Below, piece by piece: positions 22,246 through 32,469 of a DNA stretch of 64,000 nt. Below the pieces are notes generated by a model. That model did no database searches. It saw nothing but the letters and a program-made list of their open reading frames with translations, and was not told the origin of the DNA. The stretch's first letter is position 1. The number at the start of each line of letters is the position of its first letter. The stretch is from Sternotherus odoratus (Eukaryota; Chordata; Testudines; Kinosternidae), in assembly GCA_032164245.1 (NCBI GenBank), contig JAVMKO010000001.1:250923644-250987643 (forward strand), given 5' to 3'. The translations under genes and the position numbers were made by a program.

Positions 22246-22670
22246 CAGAAAATACAATACATTGAACTTTTAATCCATGCTATGTCTCAACATTTTAGTA
22301 TTCCTTGATATTTTAGTTTTAATTTTATGGCAAAGTGAAATCTGCAAGATGGACTTTAATAGAATGTTTCAGAATTCAGATATTCAGATGCAAGTTTTTT
22401 TTTAAAATGCAGAGCACTACATGAAAAAGGATCTGACTTCCTAAAATATTCATTTCAACTACGCTGTGAAACAATCCCTGCTCTGAGAATTGAAGCAAGC
22501 AAATGAAGGGATAAAGGAAGAAGGAAAGAGACAGAAAAAACCAAGATGAAAACTGCCCATAACTGCTTTATACATCATAACCAGGATACTGAAATGGAAA
22601 CCAGCAAGGAGCATGTCTGAAAATACCTGTTTTATTCTCAATGCTAGCACTACATTTATTTTTTAAAACA

Positions 22671-22690
22671 AACAAACAAACAAAAAAAAC
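22671..22690. repeat. (AAAC)n simple repeat
   Basis: Four tandem AAAC units ending in an A-run. Confidence 0.85.
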
Positions 22691-22799
22691 CCTGCTTTTG
22701 CTACCCCCACATTTTCAATCAATATTTTTGATTCTTCAGTTACAGAACAGATCTGTGTTTCAATCCAGCATTAGAACCAAACAAACAAAAAGACTATTT

Positions 22800-23110
22800 C
22801 AGGTATCAGCAACCCTGGCATGCAGGACTGCAGGGGTAAGCACCCTTAGCAGGCCCCGCCGGTTTACTTGCCAGTTCACCGATCGTGGCTCCCACTGGCC
22901 GCAGTTGGCGTCCCAGTCCAATGGGGGCTGTGGGAAGTGGTGGCCAGCACCACGCTGCTTCCCGCAGCCCCCATTGGACCAGAGTGGTGAACTGCAGCCA
23001 GTGGGAGCTGCAGTCGGCCGAACCTGCACACACGGCAGATAAACAAAGCATCCGGGCCTGCCAAGGGTGCTTACCCTTGGGGGCCGCATGCCAAGGTTGC
23101 ACAATCCCTG
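22800..23110. mobile_element. hAT-type MITE, palindromic, both ends present
   Basis: Left end CAGGTATCAGCAACCCTGGC and reversed right end CAGGGATTGTGCAACCTTGG are terminal inverted repeats. The middle is an extended palindrome around GGTGGCCAGCACCACG in which CCAATGGGGGCTG meets its complement. Four overlapping 62-133 codon frames on both strands are products of this palindrome. I do not see a matching 8-bp duplication (flanks GACTATTT and TATTACTT). Confidence 0.65.
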
Positions 23111-23589
23111 TATTACTTAGTCTCCCTTGTGTCCCCCTCTATATTAATAAAATATACTGATTTGTTTAGACTTTTTTAGAACATGCAATAAGGTTATATG
23201 TAATGGCTAGATAAGGAAATACAAATAATAAGACAATCATGTCAATACTGATAAAATAAAGGATATGAATGTCATAAAAAGGATTTTAAGCATTCACAAA
23301 TAGAGTTTGAGCCTTTTTCTAGGACATGAATATTCCACCATGAATGTTTCAGCCATATCAGCTGATGTGCACTGATCATACAGATATATTACCCTTTAAA
23401 AGCTCTTTGCTATATTAAGTACAGGTTCCATTTACTTACCTCAAGAACCTTTAGCTGATCCAACACATTCTACATTTTTATTATACCCAGGCGTGAATTC
23501 TTAGGTCCTTATGAACTCAGATTTTATTTGTATCTCTCTCTCTCTCTTCATCCATCTAAATCGCATGTGGTTTATTTCACAAAGATTTA

Positions 23590-23972
23590 AATCTATTACA
23601 GATTTAAAATTCACCATATTGCAGCAAAAAAACGTCAAGACCAGACTGCTAAGAGAAACTGCAGAGCTGCAATTGATTTGTAAATTTGACACAATCAATC
23701 TGGGATCGAACAAAGATTTTGAATGGCTTGCTAATTACAAAAACAGCTTCTCCTCTCTCCGAGTTCACACCTCCAATTCAGCTGCTAGAGGAATACCTCA
23801 CCCTCCCTGATTTGAGATAACAAGCTGGTTCAGCCTGATTGGACTAACCTTGTTATCTCCTACCTGGTTCTTGCCTACTTATCTATACCTGCCCCTGGAC
23901 ACTTCCACTGCTTGCATCCGATGAAGTGGGTATTAGCCCATGAAAGCTTATGCTTCAATACTTTAGTTAGTC
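23590..23972 (+). pseudogene. Penelope-like element, C-terminal coding remnant plus 3' region
   Basis: A plus-strand frame here encodes LKFTILQQK, then AELQLICKFDTINLG and DFEWLANYKNSFSS. I recognise this as the C-terminal tail that follows the GIY-YIG endonuclease domain in Neptune/Penelope-type elements; the endonuclease itself is upstream and missing. The frame closes near 23810. It is followed by CTATACCTGCCCCTGGACAC, the GCATCCGATGAAGTGGGT block and TTAGTTAGTCTTTC, the same 3' sequence as in the fold-back and short copies elsewhere. It links those 3' ends to a coding PLE. The family call is from memory of the domain layout. Confidence 0.6.
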
Positions 23973-24426
23973 TTTCAGAAAAGGAGACATTCACAATCTT
24001 CAATTTTTCTGTTTGCTTACGTAACAAAAGAGGAACGTTTTTAAAGTAATATCTCCCGTCCAAATAATCTCTGTGAAGGCCCTTGACTTTAAAATTCACT
24101 TTCACTCTAGCCAAAGGAGCTCATATTTGTTATCCTTCCAGAAGAGGCTCCTCTTTTTAACCAGGAATTCAGGACTCACTCTCGCAACCTTTCTTCATGA
24201 GGTCAGTTCTGCTGAAGTCAGTGGAACTATGCATGTAAGTAAGGGCTACCGGATCAGGACTGAGTGGAGGGGTTGCCGGCTGTAATTCTATTTTATAGAA
24301 GTGATGCAATCTATCTTGTGAGCAGCTGATTATTAAGGGTGTTGAGCAGACTTGTTGTATTTACTGGGAATCTTAATATTACATCAGAGCATCCACAGCA
24401 AATGCACCTGGCTACACTTTAACAAA

Positions 24427-24762
24427 CTGAAAGCACAGGAAGAAGAATGTGGGGATAGAGGAAAAAAGGAAAGGACAGAAGCAGAAAATGTAAAAAGGGA
24501 AGAAAAGGCAGGAGACTAAAGTGGATAGGGAAGAAGGAGAGAAATGAGATAGAAAAGGAGGAGGAAACAATGGGAAGAATGGCAGGGAGAAAAGAAGAGA
24601 GGCAGAGAACTGAGGGAGAAAAAAATACACAAGGATAGGCAAAAACAGAGAAAGGTGGTAGGGAGAAAAATAAAAAGTAGAAAGCACACACTGCCAAATT
24701 TTAAAAAGGGTGGGAAACAGAGAGGAGAGAGAAGAAGGGGCTGGATAAAAACAAGGGTGAGA
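24427..24762. repeat. Polypurine (GA-rich) block
   Basis: Roughly 335 bases in which the plus strand is overwhelmingly A and G (GGAAGAAG, GAGAAAGG, AGAGAGGAGAGAG), with few pyrimidine interruptions. The long minus-strand frames (up to 123 codons of Phe/Leu/Ser/Pro) are composition artefacts. Confidence 0.8.
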
Positions 24763-25504
24763 TACAGCTGCAATGCCTTCCAAGGCTGAAGTATAGCTCC
24801 TCTGCTTCTGCTAAAATCAGAGGCGAAACTCCCCCGTCCAACTTAGGGGTGCACTGCTCCACACTTTTCCTCAGTTGGTGTGGCAAAGTGCTCCCCTTCC
24901 TGCTTCAATGTCCATTACTCACTGACTGCCAGGATATAGCAGGGCATAACATGGGGAAGAAAAGAGGGTTCATTACAAATACACCACAAATGGGAACTCC
25001 TTCCCATAAAGGCTGGAAAATCTGTGCATAGGGACTGATCAGAGTGACATTAAGCAGCTCCAGAGGGAGTTCACACATTCAGCTGGCCTGAGGCTGCAGT
25101 AGCAATGGAGATTTGCCTAAGGAAAGGTCAGATATTGCTGCCTGAGGGATATCCCTTGTCAGGCAGAAGCTATTGCTGCTTGGGAAGAGAAAGGAGAAGG
25201 AAGAGAAACTATGTTCTCAGTATGAATGACTGAGAAAGCCCCAAATTCCCCTTGACCAGACAGACATTTTGATTCAGTCACATACAGTGACAGCACACTG
25301 GGATGAAGGCTTGTGTGTGTATAAAAACAAATCTATACACATAAAGTCTCTTTTCTGAAAAGGGAAACAGACAGTATATTTTATAGTCAGAATTGAATGC
25401 TGAATATCAAATATATCCCAGTAGGTAAATTAGTAGCTCAGACCATTTTGTAGCACTCAAGAAACAAACAGTTGTCTCAGAAATGAAACCAACAAGGCCT
25501 TACC

Positions 25505-25758
25505 TACATTAGATTTATTTTCTCAGAACCCTTTGCCACTAGTGCAGCTCCACCCTTGTAGCAACAATGAGAGCACCAGAGCTGATAATCATTAGTGGAA
25601 GCTGTTTTAACCCTTAGGTGTTTGGAGCAGCATTAAACAACAAAGTGGTCAAAAAGCAGTCTACACTACAGTCCCTTCCACTGCTGCAACTCAATCAGTG
25701 GTAGCAATGGCGGGAAATTTTAAGGAAATGGGTCTAGTATAGACAGCCCAAAAGTACA
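25505..25758. mobile_element. Possible MITE, degenerate
   Basis: Left ACCTACATTAG and right GTCTAGTATAGAC are loose inverted ends around about 250 bp, resembling the CTACACTAG-ended families in this window. Weak call. Confidence 0.3.
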
Positions 25759-26731
25759 GCAGTATTTTTAATCCTCTTTAAATATGTATTGCTCATTTTA
25801 GATGAAGCTACTTTTGTTCACGCATCTGCTCTTTGGTTAGCCAGTAGGGGAACATTTAATAAGATGACTGCAGAACAGCTCGCTGCAAAATGCATCATCA
25901 ATACATGTGGATTTCAAGCTCTAAAAGCCTTCAGAAGTGTCTATACATTTTAAGGTTCAATGGTTTATGAATATCAATTTATTAAGTTATAAAGGTGTAA
26001 ATTCTCTCTCAAGGTGCCTGAATATCAAAGAGAGTTACTTTCTCCTTCAGTGAACAGTTCAATATCCCATTACACATCTGTCATGATCACTATTGGACAG
26101 GATCATCGTGTATGTCAAAGATAAAAGCTGTTCAAACCCTCAATATTTCAGTACATTTGGTATTGATGGAAGCTGAACTTTCCATGATTTATTATGAAGA
26201 AATAACCCAAGCTATAGTACAAATTAACTGATGATATTTTTAGGAAGCAGTTGTCAGAAGTGTTTTTTTATGCTCATATCTGTATCATTCTGGTTTATTA
26301 AATATGTGTGGAGTCTGTTGTATATTTTGCCATCTATTTTTATAATTTTGTATTTGTCTAACTTAGAAGCATGTAAGAAATCGTCAATCTCCTCTCCAGT
26401 CAGCACCATTAAATATTTTAATGTGGGTTTGTGGCAACAGAGCTCATAATTGCTCATTGCCAATATGTCAAGTTAAAAGTTTTATTTAAAGCCGGTACTG
26501 TAAAAGGGTCTACTTTCATAATCTAATAGCATACCAGAAAAAAAAAATCAGAGTACTACTTTGGCCCTGTTTACAAGCTTCACAATTAGGGAAGTGCAAC
26601 TATCCCATTTTACAGTAAACTGGGGCAAGGAGAGAGTCAGAGGTGTATCAAAAAATTTGTGGGAAAAGCCAGGATGGGTAACCTAAACATTGTCTAGTTC
26701 TCCTTTTACAGCCCCCTGTTAAACACTACAA

Positions 26732-26929
26732 CCAGGTCTACACTAAAAAAATCAAGTCAACTCAGCTATATCACCCAGCCATGTCACTCCACACCCACAA
26801 GTGCTGTCGTTAAATCAACTTAATCCCCCAAAGTAGACAGCAGTAGGTCAACAGAAGAATTCTTGGGCCGTTGGATTAAACAGTCTAGGCTGAAGCACTG
26901 TAGCTAAGCAGTTAAGTGTAGACGTGGCT
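26732..26929. mobile_element. MITE with CCAGGTCTACACT ends
   Basis: Left CCAGGTCTACACTAAA and reversed right AGCCACGTCTACACTTAA form terminal inverted repeats of about 16 bp with mismatches. The body contains TCGTTAAATCAACTTAATCC. No coding capacity; superfamily undetermined. Confidence 0.6.
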
Positions 26930-26934
26930 TAATT

Positions 26935-28090
26935 TTTCAACACTGATTCATTATTATGAAGTGCCAAAATGTACACCATGGAAAGTTAATTTTAAAAACA
27001 CAAACAACTCAGAATCAGTTCTTCTACAGGTAACTTGTCAAGACCCGAGCCTGAAGTTAGGCATTTCCCCTGCAAAAGATGTCACAAACATCTTAAGCAG
27101 TATAAAGAATTCAGTTTTTAAAAGGTGTTTGTGATACATAACAGTCACAGGTTCTTATGTTGCTAAAGAGCAACTGACCTTTAAAAGGGTGATTTACAAA
27201 TTGGCTTGACAAAAATCCATTAACTTTGGAATTACACATTGAATGCCCCCAATAGCAAGGCCAAATAGGAACACTGTATATACAGCTGATTTTAAAGGTG
27301 TCCCGTCCCCCCCTTTATATATTGTCATTAATATTGTTTTCTGTAATTCTGAGTAGATCACATTTAATTCTAATATAATTAATGGATAATACTGAGTTAA
27401 TTTAACGTAATTCACAGCTCAGAGATTTAAAGGTAGTTTACAAATGTGCATGCTCCTCTTCCTATATCACCCCCAAAATCCCTTTCAGAATTATGTTCTT
27501 AATGCACCATTCTAAGAGACGCAATCTGTAGGTTCGTAGTTTTAAAACATCCTTTGTTTTGCTATATCCAAAGGCCACATTGCCATAGATCAGTAGCTTT
27601 AAATTCCCTCTCCTGATACATTCTGTTGATGATCTAACATCTGCCGCTGCCCACCAGGGATAACATATCTTGCCATTAAAGGTTTAATTTTCAGGACCGT
27701 CACACTTGTTTACTTAGCGCACTGTTGGAAAAATCTGTCCAGATTTTAAATGTTTTAAAAAACAGCATTTTTTTCTAAACATTTACAAAAAGAACACTGT
27801 TCTAAAAATAACTATATTACTGCTAGATACAGAATCCACTTTTCAGAGTGCTTTCCCAGTATCAAGCCACCAGCAGAATGTATATTGTGACATTCCGCCA
27901 AAAGGAATTGGGCAAGATAGACTTCACAAAGCTAAAAACAAAACCAAATACATTCTAGATAAGAGAGGCAAACAGCAGATTTATTATTAAGGTTATTTGG
28001 GGCATCCAACGCAGAACTACAAACTGTGGAGTTTTTATACTCATTTGCAGAAGGGAAGAGATACAATTAAAGGGTCCAAATCAGCAAAAA
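26935..28090. other. Unique sequence, no gene seen
   Basis: AT-rich with no recognised repeat or exon. Confidence 0.4.
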
Positions 28091-28095
28091 CGTAA

Positions 28096-28370
28096 GCTAT
28101 GTCTACAATAAAGAGTTTATAGCTGCAAAGCTGTAAGATCTCTCGTGTAGCTGCTCTGTCAATGGGAGAGAGGTCTCCCATTGATGTAATTAAACCACTC
28201 CCAACAAGCAGCAGTAGCTATGTCAGCAGGAAAAGCTCTCCCGCAGACATAGCACTGTGCATCCTACCATTTATGCCAGCATAACCTGTGTCACTCAGGG
28301 ATGTGGTTTTTTCACACCCCTGAGATATATAAGTTTTGCCAACATAAGTGGTAGTATAGACATGGCCTTA
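28096..28370. mobile_element. MITE with GCTATGTCTACA ends
   Basis: Left TAAGCTATGTCTACAAT and reversed right TAAGGCCATGTCTATACTAC form the termini. Internal blocks CAATGGGAGAGAGGTCTCCCATTG (a perfect small palindrome) and TCTCCCGCAGACATAGC are also seen, in shorter form, at 50930-51075 and 6961-7180. Confidence 0.6.
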
Positions 28371-28899
28371 CTGGTTATATTACTTACTAATGGATATAGT
28401 AGCATTAAAGCTAATGAGGCTATTCATGATAGTAAACTCTATACTGGTAGTGTCTGCAGATGAAGCTCTAGTTTTATTGAAGTTTGTTTCACCTTACTAA
28501 TACTAAACGGTAATGGGAATTCCCTGCAGCTCTTTGTATAAATGCATCCCTAAAATACATTTTCCATCAATTTTAAAGGCAATCTACAAAGGATTTTGAG
28601 AGAGTTTGGCCTGTGCCTTTTCTTATTTTATATGAAGGTGGCCTGATAGCTTTCCCCCACCAAAAAAAGTGTTCCCCAACTTATCTTTTAATTTAAAAAC
28701 AAAGGATTTAAGACTTGTCTTTTTTAGTTTTGCTGAAGTATCTTTTGAAGGTCTCAGAATATAGACATTGTGAGCTCTCACAACTTAACCGAAGGGGCAA
28801 GATATAAAGTTGCTAACAAACATTTTTTGTCCAAAATATTAATTCAGCATTGTAGTTTAATAAGTGTTAAACCCCAAAGGTATCCTTTCTCAATTGGCC

Positions 28900-29092
28900 T
28901 GATCTATACTTACACATGTACAGTGTAAAATATGTTGTAATAATGTTCATTGGGAGGAGGGAGATTTTTTGCTGACAGTTATTACTGGGATAAAGATGCC
29001 TTATGTCGGTATAGTTTATTTCAGTTCCTGAACTAGAATAAACCATACCAGTATAAGCTTTTTAATATCTGTATAACTGCATCCACACTAGA
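28900..29092. mobile_element. Possible MITE, degenerate
   Basis: CTGATCTATACTTACAC on the left and CATCCACACTAGAGG on the right are compatible with the CTACACT-ended families. The interior repeats of TATGTCGGTATAGTTTATT and ATAAACCATACCAGTATAAG form a loose inverted pair. Weak. Confidence 0.35.
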
Positions 29093-29504
29093 GGTTCGGG
29101 GGAGGAGAGTTACTGCCACTAACTCTACTAGTAGGTACTAAAGCCCTAAGTCTCTGGGTTCTTTGATTTGTGAAGTCATAATTCATCATTTATGTAGGTA
29201 CCATAAAGTCTTCCAGGGAATACAAGATGTAAATTTCTAATGTTGGTGAGGATAGAAACAGCCTCCGTCACTTTTCTGAGGTGGGGGTAGAGAAACTGGT
29301 AGGGAAGGGAACTTTTAGGTCATTTTTCTTTGCAGGTCACCTTTAACAGCCAATTCTGATGATGACGTCAGCATCACTTTATGATTGAATTTATCCAGTG
29401 TATTATCCATGACTGAACTGTATTGTCTAATTAAAGGCTGTTTGTACACTCTCCAAGCAGAGATTACATTCAATAAGTATTGGTAATTTAAAAAAAGTCT
29501 TTAC

Positions 29505-29567
29505 CTGTGTCAGAAGTACATCACGATTGTTGAAGAACCACATTCCAAAAAGGATAAGCAGACACAT
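29505..29567 (-). CDS. Very weak candidate coding exon (hydrophobic)
   Basis: On the minus strand a 21-codon run from ATG, MCLLILFGMWFFNNRDVLLT plus Q, ends exactly at a consensus donor CAG|GTAAAG. Hydrophobicity would suit a signal or membrane segment. Upstream is a long pyrimidine tract (CCCCTCCTTTTTCTCCC) but no AG acceptor before the ATG, so it could only be a first coding exon. No family recognised; chance is plausible. Confidence 0.15.
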
Positions 29568-29569
29568 GG

Positions 29570-31950
29570 GTGAGAGAAGGGAGAAAAAGGAGGGGAGGGG
29601 GAAATAAGTAAAATTAAATTATAACTCTAATATGCACAACAGCATATGTAAATCTAACATTCCAATTACAAACTTAATTATACATTAATTGAAAACAGGT
29701 TGCACAGTTTATATCTAGGAATAGAGAGATAAATGGCATACACAACTAACTTCTTTTTCATGAACAAAATAAATCATGCAGTTTTCACTAATTAAATTTC
29801 AACATAAATGCTCAATGATGACCTTCAGATATGTAAATACATTAGTCAATTTAGAAAACATCTGCTGAGAATCTTATTAAAAAAAAACATCTGTTGAATA
29901 CTAAATCATAAAGAAAATGCTCCAACAAAATCCACCCATTCCAAACTAAACCAGTGTTACATCTGACCTGAGTACTTTATAACAGGTGTTCCTGAGTTTT
30001 CTTCATAATGGGGGGCCACTCCTTTACAGAGAAAGTCTTATGAAAACTACCTCTTGTCTGTGATCAAACAACCTTGTGATACACATGGATTACATGGAAG
30101 TGTTTAAAAAAGGAGAAAAGAACCAAACATTGCATATGATTTACAGCTACTTGCTTTCCCCCTGTACGATGTCCAGTTCTCTTGTTTTCCTACTTCTCTG
30201 AACATTGCTACTCTGTTCATGGCTGGCAGCACCAGTCTCACTAAGAACACTTTCCTCTACTCTTCTTATGTTGCAGTAGCCTCCATCAAGTAGAGATAGA
30301 TAAGCTGGGTTCTCCTAGTTTTCCAGCTCCTTTCAGAATATTCTAGGCTCAGTTTCAGTGAATATCACAATAAAGAACTTGAGCACTTGTCACAGCATTT
30401 GACACAAGGAAGAGAGCCAGCCCCTATGTGGTCAACCAGGAGATCATGCGCTACCAGTGAGCATTACAGGGACTATCAGTGGACCACATACCGTACAGCT
30501 GGTTAATAAAGAACATTGAGTTAAAAGAACTGCATATTGATACTCAAAACAAACTGATCCTTTGAATTTCAAGCATATTTCAATTTACAAAATCATCTAC
30601 ACAAGTTCCAGGCTCTCACACAAACCAAACTTAAAACACAAAAACAAATTGACCAAATTCAAAAGTTCTACGCCCTGACACCAATCCACCCCCTCACTCT
30701 GCCAACCCCCCCCCGCCAAAAAAACCAACAACCTTGAAACCTAAATCAACTTCTTAATCTTAACCCATCCACTTCCATTCAAATCAGTCCATTGTAAAAA
30801 GTCACAATGGAAATATTTTGTCAAGAGGTTCTGAAACCTGGTCTAACAGAAAAAGCTGCATGAAGTAGGGGATTTTAACTGCTCTAGACAGAAGACAGAC
30901 ATTTATGTTTAACTTTTCGAGACGCATCTTGCATCTGGGAGGATATTGTGGACAAAAGAAAATATATTAACAGGTTTAAGTTTTTTCATAAAGCTTGGCA
31001 GAACATCTCCGGGTCAAGATTAACTTTTGCATGGCATGCTGAAATTCAGTTACACCTGGCCAAACATTCTCCATCAGAATGAGTGTGATAGGAAACATCT
31101 TTTCAAAAAATCAGAAGGATCAAAAAAATACAGAAGTTATGTTGAAAAATAATGGCTTTTCAATTAAACCCTGAAAAATGAGAAACGTTTCAGTGAACTA
31201 AACTGTTTATTGCATTTTTTCATGTGGGGAGTGGGAGGAGAATCATTTCCTCACCAGCTCTAATTATTGTCTACATTGTACTCAGCAACCCTGCACCATC
31301 AACATTAAGGATTGAGAAGTCAAGCCCACAAAAGTCACAAAATTCCAAAAGTGAAAATCTCTCCAACATTACACCTGTTTCACGTTACACATCCTGAATA
31401 TTTGTATCCTGCATACTATACAGATTACCATGGTTTGCATTAGACAAGCAAAGCAGGAGAAGGTCTACAAGTGCATCATGCCTAGCCCCTGCTCAAATCT
31501 ATTTGCCTCAGAGGGCTATTACAGGACTTCTACGATTGTGTAACCTTCTCATTTTCTGATTTTTTTCAGGAAAGTGTTCATAGGGAGAATTAAGGAAGAG
31601 TGTATAGGACCCCTCCCATGCCTGCACCTTCAAAAGAGTGGAGAAGTGTACTTTGTCATAACTCTAGGCTTCTTTTGTGCAGCATATAAATCCTTGTTCA
31701 GAGACAGAGAAAACACTTATATGTCCCAAGCATTTCCCAACTCGTGAAAGATTTGACTTGTCACTCACTGATCCTAACACCATTTGCTCAGCCTATCTAC
31801 AACTGGACTTTCCTTCTTGTCAAGAAATGCCTTATCTTCTATATTGTTTAGGGCTCTTAAGGGAAGACGGCTTTTTGCCTAAGCTGTGTCTAGAAAGAAT
31901 CCTATGTAGACCAACTACTTCCAAGTGAAGAAATCGGGATTTGGGTACAA
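29570..31950. other. Unique AT-rich sequence, no gene seen
   Basis: No recognised transposon and no convincing exon over about 2.4 kb. Confidence 0.4.
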
Positions 31951-31963
31951 CAATAAATTAACA

Positions 31964-32104
31964 AGAATCAGAGAGGTAGCCGTGTTAGTCTGGAATAGCA
32001 GAGTTAACAAAGTCCTGTGGCACCTTAAAGACTAACTATAAAGTTTTGAAGCATAAGCTTTCGTGGGCTAATACCCACTTCGTCGGATGCAAGCATATAA
32101 TAAG
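31964..32104 (-). mobile_element. Penelope-like 3' end, simple 5'-truncated insertion
   Basis: A single minus-strand copy of the PLE 3' terminus, from AGAGAGGTAGCCGTG to GTCGGATGCAAGCA, followed by about ten untemplated-looking bases. It is flanked by a perfect 13-bp direct repeat CAATAAATTAACA (31951-31963 and 32105-32117). It serves as the uninverted counterpart of the insertions at 10548 and 51500. Confidence 0.75.
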
Positions 32105-32196
32105 CAATAAATTAACAGTACATCTGGAGCCTTGAAAGCAAAACATGTGTCTGCTAATAAGTCAAGTGTTTTCACCCTGGAAGTAGACACCTTCTC

Positions 32197-32464
32197 AGGG
32201 TACGTCTATACTACCTGCCGGATCAGCAGGTAGGGTTCGGTGTATTGGGGATCAATTTATTGCATCTCATCAGGACATGATAAATCGATCCCCGGACATG
32301 CTCCCGTCGAGTCCGGAACTCCAGCTCAGCAAGAGGAGTAAGCAGAGTTGACCAGGGAGCCGCCGCAGGGGCGGCCAAGTAAGTCAAACTAAGATACTAA
32401 GAAGTTGCGTATCTTAGTTCAAGCCCCCCGCCTCCCCTCCCCAGCTAGTGTAGCCCAGGCCTTA
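32197..32464. mobile_element. MITE with GTACGTCTATACTAC ends
   Basis: Left AGGGTACGTCTATACTACC and reversed right TAAGGCCTGGGCTACACTAGC are loosely inverted ends. The interior has a palindromic GGATCAATTTATTGC/GATAAATCGATCC pair and a GC-rich middle (GGAGCCGCCGCAGGGGCGG). Confidence 0.5.
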
Positions 32465-32469
32465 GATTT

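Noticed and set aside
23441..23470. Minus-strand 30-base exon NVLDQLKVLE before a good donor (GAG|GTAAGT)
   Set aside because: The acceptor side (ATAATAAAAATGTAG) has no pyrimidine tract and its phase does not join the 13-kb candidate in the open frame.
24412..24783. 123-codon Phe/Leu/Ser-rich minus-strand frame
   Set aside because: Pyrimidine-strand reading of the polypurine block.
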